The position numbers and the translations under genes were made by a program. A DNA stretch of 64,000 nt from Schlesneria sp. GTDB lineage: Bacteria > Planctomycetota > Planctomycetia > Planctomycetales > Planctomycetaceae. A model generated the notes under the pieces. The model was not told where the DNA came from. It did no database searches and was given only the letters and a program-made list of their open reading frames with translations. Position 1 is the stretch's first letter. The number at the start of each line of letters is the position of its first letter. The stretch covers positions 105,647-169,646 of the forward strand of contig JAQGHU010000046.1 of the NCBI GenBank assembly GCA_028291515.1. Direction: 5' to 3'. Of this stretch, positions 50,324-59,536 are shown in pieces.

Positions 50324-51571
50324 CTAATGAAGTTTGTCTGCCGTCACATCGAGCGTTCTCACCGCACCATCAGCTGACCGGACAACCAATCGAACACGGC
50401 CGGTCTGTGTCTTGTTGAGAACGCGCCAAAGCACCCAGTGCATCTTGTTGATGTTCCCGACCGGACTCCCGTCAATCGAGGAAATTGTATCTCCAAGGAC
50501 CAAGCCCGCCTTCGAGGCAGCTGAATTCGCATCCATTACTACGATGCGACAGCCGAGCGTTGTGTATTGAACCCTCACGCCAAGGCTCCACTTGATGTCG
50601 AGCGGCTGCAGATCCGCGTTTCGTGGAGTATACGTGTCGGTGGTTGGTAGTCTGGTGAACCCCACCGTTGTGTTGGCATCATGCCAAACCAGCATGAACC
50701 CCCAGTGGGTCTCGGGAATTTCTGTCTGGCCGATATCCTTTGTAAGTATCCGGACATGAGATTTGTATTGCACATTTTGCCATCGAAGACTGAGTGATGG
50801 CACTAGAGTTTCCGGTCTATCGCCTTGCAGAATTTTGGTCGCCACAACGACAGGATCGATGCCAGAAGCCTTCTTTTTTAGCCACTCGCCGACTTTATCA
50901 AGCTCTTTTTTTGCTTGTTCCTTAACCCCGTCGATGATTACATCCGTGGCGGATCCAGCGGATAAGATTTCCTTCAATACATCCTTCCCAACTGTTGTGG
51001 GGCATGCCCAGCTCACGAATTGTTCCGATGCCAGGTAAACGTTTCCTGCACCATGCTCTGCCTCTAGTCTGGAAAAGATATCGTCGTAGTCGGACTCAAT
51101 TACCCGCTCGGCAATGCCGAAATTCGGAATCCAGTCGAAAGCATGCTGAATCGCCCAATCCAGGGTGGCATCGAGGTTCTTCGGGTCGAATGGAATGCTT
51201 TTTCCATCCACTTCAAGTTCACTTCCATCGAAGCTCTGAGTATCTGGATTATATTTAATGCGAAATCCACAGGTTGAATTAGGAACACCTGGAACGGAAA
51301 ATGAACCACCCAGTGATATTTGCCCGGTTGTCTGGTCGAACACGGCGGCCAATACTTTGGCATTGGTTACCGTTGAAGGATTAAATCCATTGTCTGAAAG
51401 GGTCTTAAGCAGGTGAGCTGCGCCTTGTGGAGAAGTCAGAGCATCTCCTATCTGATGGGCTACCCCAACACTACTGTCAATTGCATCAGAGACGAAGTTG
51501 CCCGCATGAACGATGTTCGTACTGCCGACTATGAGTGAGAGCATGCCAAGAAGGTTGTAGAGCCATTTCAT
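50324..51571 (-). CDS. Secreted protein with C-terminal PDZ domain
   Basis: 415 residues from ATG 51571 (GAGGAC upstream). Signal peptide WLYNLLGMLSLIVGSTNIVHA; a long unrecognised middle with DYDDIFSRLEAEHGAGNVYL; the C-terminus is a PDZ domain (SAASKAGLVLGDTISSIDG). Shares the PDZ arrangement with the gene at 49830. Confidence 0.6.
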   Translation of the reverse strand: MKWLYNLLGMLSLIVGSTNIVHAGNFVSDAIDSSVGVAHQIGDALTSPQGAAHLLKTLSDNGFNPSTVTNAKVLAAVFDQTTGQISLGGSFSVPGVPNSTCGFRIKYNPDTQSFDGSELEVDGKSIPFDPKNLDATLDWAIQHAFDWIPNFGIAERVIESDYDDIFSRLEAEHGAGNVYLASEQFVSWACPTTVGKDVLKEILSAGSATDVIIDGVKEQAKKELDKVGEWLKKKASGIDPVVVATKILQGDRPETLVPSLSLRWQNVQYKSHVRILTKDIGQTEIPETHWGFMLVWHDANTTVGFTRLPTTDTYTPRNADLQPLDIKWSLGVRVQYTTLGCRIVVMDANSAASKAGLVLGDTISSIDGSPVGNINKMHWVLWRVLNKTQTGRVRLVVRSADGAVRTLDVTADKLH

Positions 51572-51729
51572 TGAATGTCCTCGCAATCGAGCCGAATGGT
51601 ATTTGAATTCACACGTCGAGTGGATCTGAGATGATGATATGATGGTTGCAATGCGTAACATAAAATACAAGCGACGACGTCTGCTCAAGGAGCGGTTCGC
51701 AACCTCGATTGACCAAGTGTGACCGATAA

Positions 51730-52665
51730 ATGATTCCCAAACCACGATTGGCAACCATCGCTCAGGCGGCAGATTTCCTGAATACCGACAAAGGCACCGT
51801 CGAACGCATGATCGAAGCAGGGGCTCTCGCTCATACATCGGTCCGCGATGCGGTTCGTATCCCTTGGGATGCCCTTCATGCGCTCGATGAGAGTGTTGTC
51901 ACGCCATTTACACCTGCAGTGACAATCGTCTGGCCGGAGGATCCCGAAGAGGCCAAACGAAGTCGCATGCGAATGATAGAAGGCGTGGCCGCTCTTCTAG
52001 TCGGATATTATCAAACCCGATTAGCCAGACGGCGAACTCCCGGTTGGCTACCAAAGTTGATATTCATTGCCGGCTTCAGGGGTAGTGGAAAGACCTATGC
52101 CACGTACCGGTGCTGCGGAGCAGACGCCGCTTACGTGAACGGCGATCGTTTGTTCAACACCGCATTAGGAATGCTGCGACCATCCCTATCCAAACCAGAG
52201 CGCAACGACTGGAGCAAATGGCCATCAGGCCAAAAGAGCCCGGAGGCCGTCACGAAAGTTCTTGCTGCTACCATCGACGAAGCGACGTTCATCGTGAGGC
52301 GACCCGCTGAAGACGAATTCAATCTGACACCAACCTGCCTGCGCGACCACACAGATCACATCGTGGTCGACGGGGCAATATTCGCAAACGCTTGGTTTCG
52401 CGAAGGATTTGAGAGGCTACTCGCTGGATCGGGAAAGAGATTCCAGCAGACGGCATATCTGTATCCAAACCTGCTAGATGACATCCACTTGAAGCACATT
52501 CGCAAAAGGGCGAGACCAGACGAGCTTCTGCGGTTTCCAGATACAGCGAGTGTAACCATAGAAAAGACAGGTTTCGCGAAGTGTTTCGGAGACACGCTCG
52601 GCATTTGGACTGAGTTGAAGACAGTAGGAAAGCTTGATCGGGCTCTGTCGGAACTTCTCGATTGA
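51730..52665 (+). CDS. HTH-P-loop kinase fusion
   Basis: 311 residues from ATG 51730. An excisionase-type HTH (LATIAQAADFLNTDKGTVER, then IPWDALHALDE) is joined to a P-loop domain with Walker A IAGFRGSGKT at about 112-122, then a zeta-toxin/AAA-33-like layout (AYVNGDRLFN, LLDDIHLKHIRKRARPDELL). Zeta-type kinases phosphorylate cell-wall precursors; other members act on nucleotides. Divergent from the PDZ genes. Confidence 0.65.
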   Translation: MIPKPRLATIAQAADFLNTDKGTVERMIEAGALAHTSVRDAVRIPWDALHALDESVVTPFTPAVTIVWPEDPEEAKRSRMRMIEGVAALLVGYYQTRLARRRTPGWLPKLIFIAGFRGSGKTYATYRCCGADAAYVNGDRLFNTALGMLRPSLSKPERNDWSKWPSGQKSPEAVTKVLAATIDEATFIVRRPAEDEFNLTPTCLRDHTDHIVVDGAIFANAWFREGFERLLAGSGKRFQQTAYLYPNLLDDIHLKHIRKRARPDELLRFPDTASVTIEKTGFAKCFGDTLGIWTELKTVGKLDRALSELLD

Positions 52666-52670
52666 TGCCT

Positions 52671-52744
52671 GAAAGCCCCGCCAATCAACGCAATTCCCAA
52701 CCTCTCTGCGCTGCCGGATGACATCGCGATGGCCGGGCTTTTTC
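52671..52744 (+). terminator. Long-loop terminator
   Basis: AGCCCCGCC (52674-52682) and GGCCGGGCT (52731-52739) pair over nine bases with one mismatch, followed by TTTTT. Ends the kinase gene's transcript. Confidence 0.55.
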
Positions 52745-52753
52745 GTGCGTTGA

Positions 52754-53197
52754 TCACCATGTCAATTTTCTGTTGATGTCTCGAAGTACATCATTCCAAG
52801 TCAACTTGCCGAAATACGGATGCCATGCCGGGGGAGCAATAAACCTCAATCCATTGGTGGCGGGCCAAATGGGAACGACTGTGCCCTTCAATCCTGCGTT
52901 GTTGGCTCGTCGTTGAAGCTCCTCGATCATGGCGCGCTGCTGAGTGTCTGACATGCTCCCAAACGATCTGTTGAGCGGAACAACGATCAGATCCACGCCA
53001 CTTCTGTTGATATGCGCGATTTTATAGCTGGGCACGATCTTCCTATCATAAGTCGTTGACCAGTTCGCATTGTTGCGAGTTGCGATTCTGCGCACTTGGC
53101 ACGAATGGGGCAGAATGAGGAGTGAGGCTATCGCGACACGAGATACAAATCGGCCACCGGCCCTAGTGATATCTGTCGATTGGTTAGGCTGCTCCAC
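52754..53197 (-). CDS. Hypothetical protein, possible lipoprotein
   Basis: 147 residues at most, overlapping the 53128 gene by 70 bp. A hydrophobic segment ending SLLILPHSC could be a lipobox if a later start is used. Then RSGVDLIVVPLNRSFGSMSD, a helix RAMIEELQRRANNAG. Start uncertain. Function unknown. Confidence 0.5.
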   Translation of the reverse strand: MEQPNQSTDITRAGGRFVSRVAIASLLILPHSCQVRRIATRNNANWSTTYDRKIVPSYKIAHINRSGVDLIVVPLNRSFGSMSDTQQRAMIEELQRRANNAGLKGTVVPIWPATNGLRFIAPPAWHPYFGKLTWNDVLRDINRKLTW

Positions 53198-53709
53198 AAG
53201 TTCAACCCAAGGTTATTGGTAGGCGTAAATATTTCCCTTAGGGATAGAGCATTCGCAGTCTGACCCGTCAGTGTGAGCGCCGTGGCCGAATTTAGCTGAT
53301 GCATAGTGAACAGCTGCGCTTGGCCGAAACTGCTTCGCTTTCCGTCCAGATCCACGCTGTTATTCGGATATGCGGTCAAATACGACCCGGCCGAGTCACA
53401 AATGGCGATTTCGTATTTCGGTAATGGGATTCTCAAGGCAAAGGGATTAATGAACTCAGTTGTCACAACTGGAATGAATGAAAACGTCGTAGCTTGGGAC
53501 TGTTCAACTAACACGACATGCGACTGTTCCAGTCTCGGATTGTTCTCGCCCCATGGCCTAAAATGCGTTGCTTCAATTTGTACATACATGTTCGACGATG
53601 TTCGAATGGCGAATTTTGGTGCCGGGCCTTCTTCACCGATCCTTTGTGAGAATCCACCTTGTCCAAGTGATCCAAAAATCGCAGCCATTAAGACCTCAAG
53701 CGGTTCCAC
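53128..53709 (-). CDS. Hypothetical protein, beta-rich
   Basis: 193 residues starting at ATG 53709. EEGPAPKFAIRTSSNMYVQI, then TFSFIPVVTTEFINPFALRI and a C-terminal strand-rich part. May be a beta-trefoil/fascin-like fold (FAIRTSSNMYVQIE, GKRSSFGQAQLFTM) as in ricin or fascin proteins; tentative. Confidence 0.55.
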   Translation of the reverse strand: MEPLEVLMAAIFGSLGQGGFSQRIGEEGPAPKFAIRTSSNMYVQIEATHFRPWGENNPRLEQSHVVLVEQSQATTFSFIPVVTTEFINPFALRIPLPKYEIAICDSAGSYLTAYPNNSVDLDGKRSSFGQAQLFTMHQLNSATALTLTGQTANALSLREIFTPTNNLGLNLWSSLTNRQISLGPVADLYLVSR

Positions 53710-53816
53710 GTTATTCTCCCCAACAGCCGGACCAAGCCATAGATTCGCAACGCCACGTAGCTCGCATTATTTGGCCAACATTGAACCCAGTGTACAAGGC
53801 CAATTGTCCAGCAACG

Positions 53817-53830
53817 GGTGTCGCGACACC
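53817..53830. promoter_or_regulatory. 14-bp perfect palindrome
   Basis: GGTGTCGCGACACC, with a half copy GTGTCGCG at about 53880, upstream of the minus-strand gene at 53709. Operator candidate. Confidence 0.35.
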
Positions 53831-53969
53831 TTAAAACGTCATTTTGCGACCGTTTTCGTCACAATTCCGACACCTGCGAGTGTCGCGGGATTTGCAGTAA
53901 GTGCTTGAAGTTCAAGGAGGCTCGTCCCAAATTGCAGAAAGCCGATTTTGAGGTTGGGTGACTGGAAAC

Positions 53970-54641
53970 CTATCGACCAGCCAGTGGTTTGTGCACTATC
54001 AGCCATCGCAGCCCGAAAAACAGAACTGCGGCTGTTATAAGGCCAAGCAACCCAAAGATCGCGGCGCACAATGGGACATTCCAACTATTTTCGCGGCTAA
54101 TCGATTGGCCGCAGTACATCCCGAGGAAAGTCCCGAGGATGCTTAAGGCAACTAAAATGGCAGCTTGAAGAGCTGATAAGCCATTCAGAGTGTCATCGAG
54201 GAGTTCAAGCAGCCAAAGAGCAGCAAAATGTTTTGGTTTCTCCCACTCATACGCTGCCCGTATTTCCGTCACCATCACGCGGGCTTCGAACCACATGAAG
54301 AAGGCAACCCAAATGCCGGTTATTATGTGGAGAGTGCCCAGAAGCGAGCACAATTGCACCCATTCGGTGGTCGCCAGCTCTTTTGTTGTCAAACTGCGGA
54401 GCGTGAATCCGGCGATGAAAAGTGTCCCGATCGTGACTGTGACCCAGCTAAACCAATCACTCCAGAAAATCAACCACCGTGCACGCGAACTGAGTTTGAT
54501 GCCGTCGGGTAACTCACCAGTTATTACTGCGTTACGCGAGGCATTGACCATACCTGTGCAAGTCGCAAACGCGGAGACCCCAGCCCAAAGCCCACCAAAA
54601 ACGGCTATATAAGAAGGGATCTCGATGGCGGGGTTGCTCAT
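53970..54641 (-). CDS. Five-pass membrane protein
   Basis: 223 residues with about five hydrophobic segments (near 10-30, 60-80, 95-115, 155-180, 190-212). No known motif. Lies before the beta-rich protein genes on the same strand but 260 bp away. Confidence 0.55.
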   Translation of the reverse strand: MSNPAIEIPSYIAVFGGLWAGVSAFATCTGMVNASRNAVITGELPDGIKLSSRARWLIFWSDWFSWVTVTIGTLFIAGFTLRSLTTKELATTEWVQLCSLLGTLHIITGIWVAFFMWFEARVMVTEIRAAYEWEKPKHFAALWLLELLDDTLNGLSALQAAILVALSILGTFLGMYCGQSISRENSWNVPLCAAIFGLLGLITAAVLFFGLRWLIVHKPLAGR

Positions 54642-54782
54642 ACGAATCGCTCTCGACAGGAAAAGGGAATACTATCCGCTGTCAACATACACCATTGGAA
54701 GTCGTTCGCGAAGGCAATGACAAGTGCCTACTGTCGATCGCCGACTGGTGGAGTTTTGTCGTTTGGCCCTGAAAGGAATTCC

Positions 54783-55088
54783 ATGGCAGGACTCGGTATT
54801 AAGTTCGACCTCCCTGACACTGACTACTCAATGCTCGTCACAGAGGCTGACATCGCAGCTGAGGCGAAGCGTCTATTACCGACCGCAGTAAAGCAGTACG
54901 CAAACGCTATGGCTGAGGAACTATGGGACAAGATCAAAGCGATCGCCACGACCCAGCGATCCGCGTTTGTCCGTGAGAAGACAGCCGAAATTGAGAAGCT
55001 TCGTGAAGCGCAGAAGGATGTCGAATCACACCTGATTTCGGAACTTCGAAAGGGGAAGGCTAAAGCAGCCGGGGGTTCTGCCAACTAG
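54783..55088 (+). CDS. Hypothetical coiled-coil protein
   Basis: 101 residues from ATG 54783 (AAAGGA upstream). Helix EADIAAEAKRLLPTAVKQYA, then a charged helix REKTAEIEKLREAQKDVESH. Ends Lys/Gly-rich. Precedes the HTH run. Confidence 0.5.
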   Translation: MAGLGIKFDLPDTDYSMLVTEADIAAEAKRLLPTAVKQYANAMAEELWDKIKAIATTQRSAFVREKTAEIEKLREAQKDVESHLISELRKGKAKAAGGSAN

Positions 55089-55104
55089 CAAAGGAGAAAG
55101 TACC

Positions 55105-55485
55105 ATGCATGAACCGCTGATGGACGAGGAGCGGATCGCAGGATTGGTCGACGAACTGGTGTCTGTGCTGGTGCGACATTTGACGGCCGCAGTGAATCAG
55201 AAGGGTTACCCCAAGGTCATTGGCCCTGCCAAGCTCACGACAGAGGAGGCTGCGGAATACGTCGGTGTCACCAAAGCAACTCTGAGCCAATGGCGACATC
55301 ATCAAGATGAACGAGGCCCAAAGTACATTCAGCCTAAACGTGTGAAGGGTCAGACCCTAGTGAAAGGCAAGGTGACATACCTCCGAAAGCATCTCGACGA
55401 GTGGTTGGAGAAGAACACCGTCGACCATTCGGAGACAACCGCAGAGACTCGCGCCAGGATACGCCGCAACCTCGGCATTCAATGA
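55105..55485 (+). CDS. Excisionase-like HTH protein 1
   Basis: 126 residues: helix ERIAGLVDELVSVLVRHLTA, then HTH_17 motif LTTEEAAEYVGVTKATLSQW and KVTYLRKHLDEWLEKN. Related to the next gene (same layout and RKHLDEWL). Confidence 0.65.
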   Translation: MHEPLMDEERIAGLVDELVSVLVRHLTAAVNQKGYPKVIGPAKLTTEEAAEYVGVTKATLSQWRHHQDERGPKYIQPKRVKGQTLVKGKVTYLRKHLDEWLEKNTVDHSETTAETRARIRRNLGIQ

Positions 55486-55495
55486 AGGGGACATG

Positions 55496-55957
55496 ATGCC
55501 CGAGTCGCTGCTTGATGAGGAAGAATCCGCCGCACTGGCTGAAGTACTGACACTCGTCCTGTTAAAGCATTTGAATGCCGCTTTCAGCGACAGTCCGGGC
55601 GGGCTCGCGAAGTTGACGCCCAAACAAGCGTCAGAGTACATCGGTATCCTTCCGGGATGCCTCTGGCAATGGCGGGTGTCACGCGATGAGAAGTGCCCGA
55701 CGTACATCAAGGTTGGCAGGAGCGTGGTCTACCAGCGCAAACACCTTGATGAATGGTTGGCTACGTGGCACGTCGACAATTCAAGGCCGGCTAATTCGCC
55801 GCACCGGTTCAAACGAAAAATTGACCTGCTACCTTCGGACGAACTTCGAACCATGTACATACGGATGATGGAGGAGCTGGAAAAGACAGACGGCGACAAC
55901 TCTCGAACGCGGTACGAGCTGTGGCGGTGGCGGCAGAGAATGCTGGAAGTGGAGTGA
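55496..55957 (+). CDS. Excisionase-like HTH protein 2
   Basis: 153 residues from ATG 55496 (55493 in frame). LTPKQASEYIGILPGCLWQW, then KVGRSVVYQRKHLDEWLATW; C-terminal helical extension ELRTMYIRMMEELEKTDGD. Paralogue of the 55105 protein. Confidence 0.65.
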   Translation: MPESLLDEEESAALAEVLTLVLLKHLNAAFSDSPGGLAKLTPKQASEYIGILPGCLWQWRVSRDEKCPTYIKVGRSVVYQRKHLDEWLATWHVDNSRPANSPHRFKRKIDLLPSDELRTMYIRMMEELEKTDGDNSRTRYELWRWRQRMLEVE

Positions 55958-55961
55958 GATT

Positions 55962-56252
55962 ATGATCCCCAACATTACCGTCAACGAAGCAGCCAAGATC
56001 CTGAACGTCTGCGACAAGACTGTGCGAGCTTGGATGAAGTCGGGAAAGCTGCAGGCCGTCAAAGTTGGCGGTCATTATCGCACGACGCAGGATTGGATCG
56101 AGGCTTCGTTACTGCCGGCCGCGGTCCCGCGACCGGACAGCAGAGCAGGGCAGGCCGCGGCTCAAAATGATGGTGATGCCATCCTTAAGAGACTCGAAGC
56201 CCGCTTCAACTTCAAAGTGCCTTGTCCCAAATTGCGGAAAAGTCGCCATTGA
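55962..56252 (+). CDS. Excisionase-like HTH protein 3
   Basis: 96 residues: ITVNEAAKILNVCDKTVRAW, KSGKLQAVKVGGHYRTTQDW; classic winged HTH (MerR/Xis-like). C-terminus with CPKLRKSRH. Four bases after the previous stop. Confidence 0.65.
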   Translation: MIPNITVNEAAKILNVCDKTVRAWMKSGKLQAVKVGGHYRTTQDWIEASLLPAAVPRPDSRAGQAAAQNDGDAILKRLEARFNFKVPCPKLRKSRH

Positions 56253-56536
56253 GTCGACTTGCCAGAAAGGTACTGGCCAGCGAGTAGTGAAGTCTGTGGA
56301 GGCAAACGAATTTGCAATGATTTTTGCGTGCATGTGTATGGTCGGCGCGTCTACAATATTCATTGGGTGATAGATTCTGGCCATTTCCAGAAGCCGGGCA
56401 TGATCGGTTTTCGGTCAGCTTGTTGAAAATCGGGCTTGACCGACTTAGCATTTTTGGAATATCCGACCCCTGCTTGAAGCAAGTGGAGATATCCCTACTG
56501 TGGTTTGCGGGTGGTTTTCGGCTGATTGAGGTAGAT

Positions 56537-57019
56537 GTGAAGAAGTTACCGCTTCTCCAAGCACTTTTGGTTGCAGACCATGTTTATCGAGACTCTCCAA
56601 GCGGAAAACACGTCGTTTGTGGGATATTCAACACGGCAATGTTCATTCCTCGTCAGGTCACACGGGAAAGCCCGGAGAAACCAGATGAGCCCGCCGAGGA
56701 AATGGAAGTGTCTATCACCAAATTGGTGAGAGCTGGGTCACCCTTCGCCTATGTCAGTTTGACAGAACTTCAAGGTGAATTGGAGCTAGAATTGCGGTAC
56801 GTCGCCTTAGTCGACGATTCTGTGCTATTCAAAACGAATTTTCGGGTGCGCTGTGATGACCCAATCCGCACTGTCGAATTTGCCTTGAGGTTGCCAGAGT
56901 TACCAAGAATCAACGATGAAGAATCGACATATGCACTTGAGCTTGTTTGTGAAAACCACCTCTTAGGTGCTTTCCGCATCCTTATGCAGCCACAGCATGA
57001 AGCGGAGAATGAATCATGA
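56537..57019 (+). CDS. DUF6941-like protein
   Basis: 160 residues from GTG 56537 (GAGG upstream); the open frame to 56324 lacks a good start. PLLQALLVADHVYRDSPSGK, HVVCGIFNTAMFIP, FAYVSLTELQGELELELRYV fit the DUF6941 layout (cytoplasmic beta-rich). Stop overlaps the next start (ATGA). Confidence 0.65.
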   Translation: MKKLPLLQALLVADHVYRDSPSGKHVVCGIFNTAMFIPRQVTRESPEKPDEPAEEMEVSITKLVRAGSPFAYVSLTELQGELELELRYVALVDDSVLFKTNFRVRCDDPIRTVEFALRLPELPRINDEESTYALELVCENHLLGAFRILMQPQHEAENES

Positions 57020-57483
57020 AAACTGAAGATAAGCCAATATTGCCCGACGCCATCGTGCGTGTTGATAAATGGACCCGTTTTGCTCATGGTCAGGCGAAGC
57101 GGGCGGAGATTCGTATTTACCAAAGCGAAAGCGGCTTTGTAGGTCGGGCGGTTCGGTGTCCGGCGGTTTCCGGGCGCGGAATCACTGTGTCGGATGCTGC
57201 AGAAGACACCAAAAAGCACTACGAGGTTTGGATCGCTTCGCACAACCGCTTGACTAGCGGCGACGTCTCTAGCGATGATGCGGACCAAGAATCATATGCC
57301 GCAATGCGGTCGTATTTGCTCGTCTTCAATGAGTTTGACACTCAAATTGCCTATCAATTGTCTGATCGCGTTGATCGAATCTTCGATTCATCAGTGATGT
57401 CACAGGAAGAACTTCAAGCGATTCAGAATGCTCGGAATCTTCCGCTAAACAGTCGGCGGAAAAATTCGATCCCAGAGCAGTAA
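57016..57483 (+). CDS. Hypothetical middle gene
   Basis: 155 residues, ATGA-coupled to the DUF6941 gene. Begins DAIVRVDKWTRFAHGQAKRA, then acidic helix DDADQESYAAMRSYLLVFNE. No family recognised. Confidence 0.55.
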   Translation: MKTEDKPILPDAIVRVDKWTRFAHGQAKRAEIRIYQSESGFVGRAVRCPAVSGRGITVSDAAEDTKKHYEVWIASHNRLTSGDVSSDDADQESYAAMRSYLLVFNEFDTQIAYQLSDRVDRIFDSSVMSQEELQAIQNARNLPLNSRRKNSIPEQ

Positions 57484-57501
57484 GCGCCAAATGCGGGCCC
57501 A

Positions 57502-58002
57502 ATGAGTGAATCGCTTACAAAGCGCCGCTTCAGCGCTAATGATGCCGATTTGGTTGCTCACTTCGAATGTGGCGATCAACCATGGGAGCTAGCACAGTCC
57601 TTGTGGATTCGAGGGCCGGGTGTGATTCGGTCAATGGCAGAACGGCAAACTGAGGTGTGGTTGTATTTCAACACCGCTGGCCACCTCGTCGGGTTTGGTG
57701 CTTTGGGGCAATCTCGGCGACCTCACCCGCCTGATAGCAAGAACTATACGAAGTTCAGCGTTATTCCTTCCTTGGCGGTGCAACGCGATCTGTGGGGCAA
57801 GCCAGAAGAAGGCGATAAGTACTCGACTCAAATACTTGATGATTTATTTCTTCAGGCTGAGCTCCACGGAACGGAGTTCTTGATTTTAGACGTTCACGTC
57901 AACAATGATCGCGCTTTGGCATTCTATCGCGATTATGGGTTCACCGAATACTTCGATCACGTTAAGGATGATCACCGCCGACTGGTCGCACGATTGCGAT
58001 GA
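57502..58002 (+). CDS. GNAT-type acetyltransferase
   Basis: 166 residues; GNAT fold with VWLYFNTAGHLVGFGALG, a beta-bulge region near GKPEEGDKYSTQILDDLF and LILDVHVNNDRALAFYRDYG. It would use acetyl-CoA. Gene trio arrangement suggests joint action. Confidence 0.7.
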   Translation: MSESLTKRRFSANDADLVAHFECGDQPWELAQSLWIRGPGVIRSMAERQTEVWLYFNTAGHLVGFGALGQSRRPHPPDSKNYTKFSVIPSLAVQRDLWGKPEEGDKYSTQILDDLFLQAELHGTEFLILDVHVNNDRALAFYRDYGFTEYFDHVKDDHRRLVARLR

Positions 58003-58161
58003 CACATCGGGGCGCGAATCGGTGCAGCACCAAAACACCCCCGCTTGCACCATTCGCATCCGACGATTTGCACTAAAAGCAACGATTTGCAAACGCCATC
58101 AACGCACGCTAAACTCTTACAAATAAGCCCTTTAGTTGTGCCGACCATCGATTCGCCAACC

Positions 58162-58217
58162 GCATGGCATGCAAGAGGTCATCGGTTCGATCCCGTTATC
58201 CTCCACTTGTTCATAAG
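58162..58217 (+). repeat. attachment site copy 2, tRNA-Ala(GGC) 3' fragment
   Basis: Identical 56 bp to 14374-14429. Marks the right end of element B and the left end of element C, with the broken integrase 111 bp beyond. Confidence 0.85.
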
Positions 58218-58327
58218 AACCTTACGCCAAAACGAGTTGTGTTACCTGTCGGTGGTCGACAGAGCGGCAGAAAACCTTGAAATCGAGTGGTAGTCACTAC
58301 CACTTTTTTGAAAAGGGTGCCGTGACC

Positions 58328-59426
58328 ATGACAGGTTTCGTTTGTTCTTTGCCCAAGAAAAAGTTACCAAGCTATCTACTCCACAAACCCACAGGCCAAG
58401 CCCGCGTTCGAATAGCCGGGCGCGACCACTACTTGGGTTCCTATGGCTCCGAAGCAAGCCGGGTTGCGTATGGTCAGTTGATCTCCCGTCATGCCTCTGG
58501 GTTGCCGATCGACCCGCTAGCAAAATCTAGTTGTGGAAAACCCAAGAATGAGGATCCTGGCCCAAGTGTAGCTGAGCTGTGCCTGATTTTTCTGCAGCAC
58601 GCCGAGCACCACTATGTGAAGGAGGGGAAGCAGACTTCGGAAGTTCACATCGTTAAATCAGTGATTCGTCCACTTCGTGAACTGTACGGAATGCTTCCGG
58701 CAAAAGATTTCGGACCACTCGCATTGAAAGCTGTTCGCTCAAAGATGATCGAGCTTGGATGGGCCCGAAACACGATCAACGCGGGGATGAGCCGTATCAG
58801 GCGAATCTTTAAGCATGCCATCGAAAATGAAATGATCGATGCAACGGTTCTCGCTCGTCTGCAAGCTGTCGCTCCATTGTTGGCGGGACGAACTGAGGCC
58901 CGCGACAATGCCCCACGCCAACCGGTCGAACAGGCGCACATCGATGCGGTCTTGAAACTGGTCAGTACACGAGTACAGGATTTAATCGCATTGCAGCGAT
59001 TGACCGGCGCACGTTCCGGAGAACTCCTCAAACTCACAACGGGAATCATCGATCGAACAGGACTAGTTTGGACGGCTCGGGTAGCTGGCCATAAGAATGA
59101 ACACCACGGGCACTCCCGAACACTTGTCTTCGGCCCGAAAGCTCAGTTGATCTTGGCAAGATACCTCAGTGCCGATCGCGACGCTCGACTCTTTCAAATT
59201 CTTCGCTCGGCATATTGCCGTGCGATTACTCGCGCTTGCGAGAAGGCCGGTATTCCAAGGTGGGTTCCTCATCAACTCCGCCATAACGGCAGCGGAAGCC
59301 GTTCGCCAGCAGTTTGGCTTGGAACACACTCAATCTGTTCTTGGCCATGCAAAGGCCAGCATGAGCGAGCACTACGCAAAAGCAGGAGTAGGTAAGGCCG
59401 CGGAAGTCGCGCTGCTGATCGGTTGA
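58328..59426 (+). pseudogene. Frameshifted tyrosine recombinase (element C)
   Basis: From ATG 58328 the frame reads a tyrosine recombinase with GARSGELLKLTTG (Arg I) and HHGHSRTLVF (His/Lys region) up to VPHQLRHN, then shifts: the frame in phase +1 continues AAEAVRQQFGLEHTQ, LGHAKASMSEHYAKAG (Tyr) to 59426. An extra G near 59288 (CATAACGG for CATAACG) would explain it. Most likely inactive unless it is a sequencing error. Confidence 0.75.
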
Positions 59427-59536
59427 TTCGGTAGACTGTTGGCCATGCGGGATAGACCGGCCAGTCGACAAGCGAGTTACCTGAACTCGTTTCCCGCGTT
59501 TTCTTCAGTCAGGCATCGGCATCAGGAGCCGACGTG

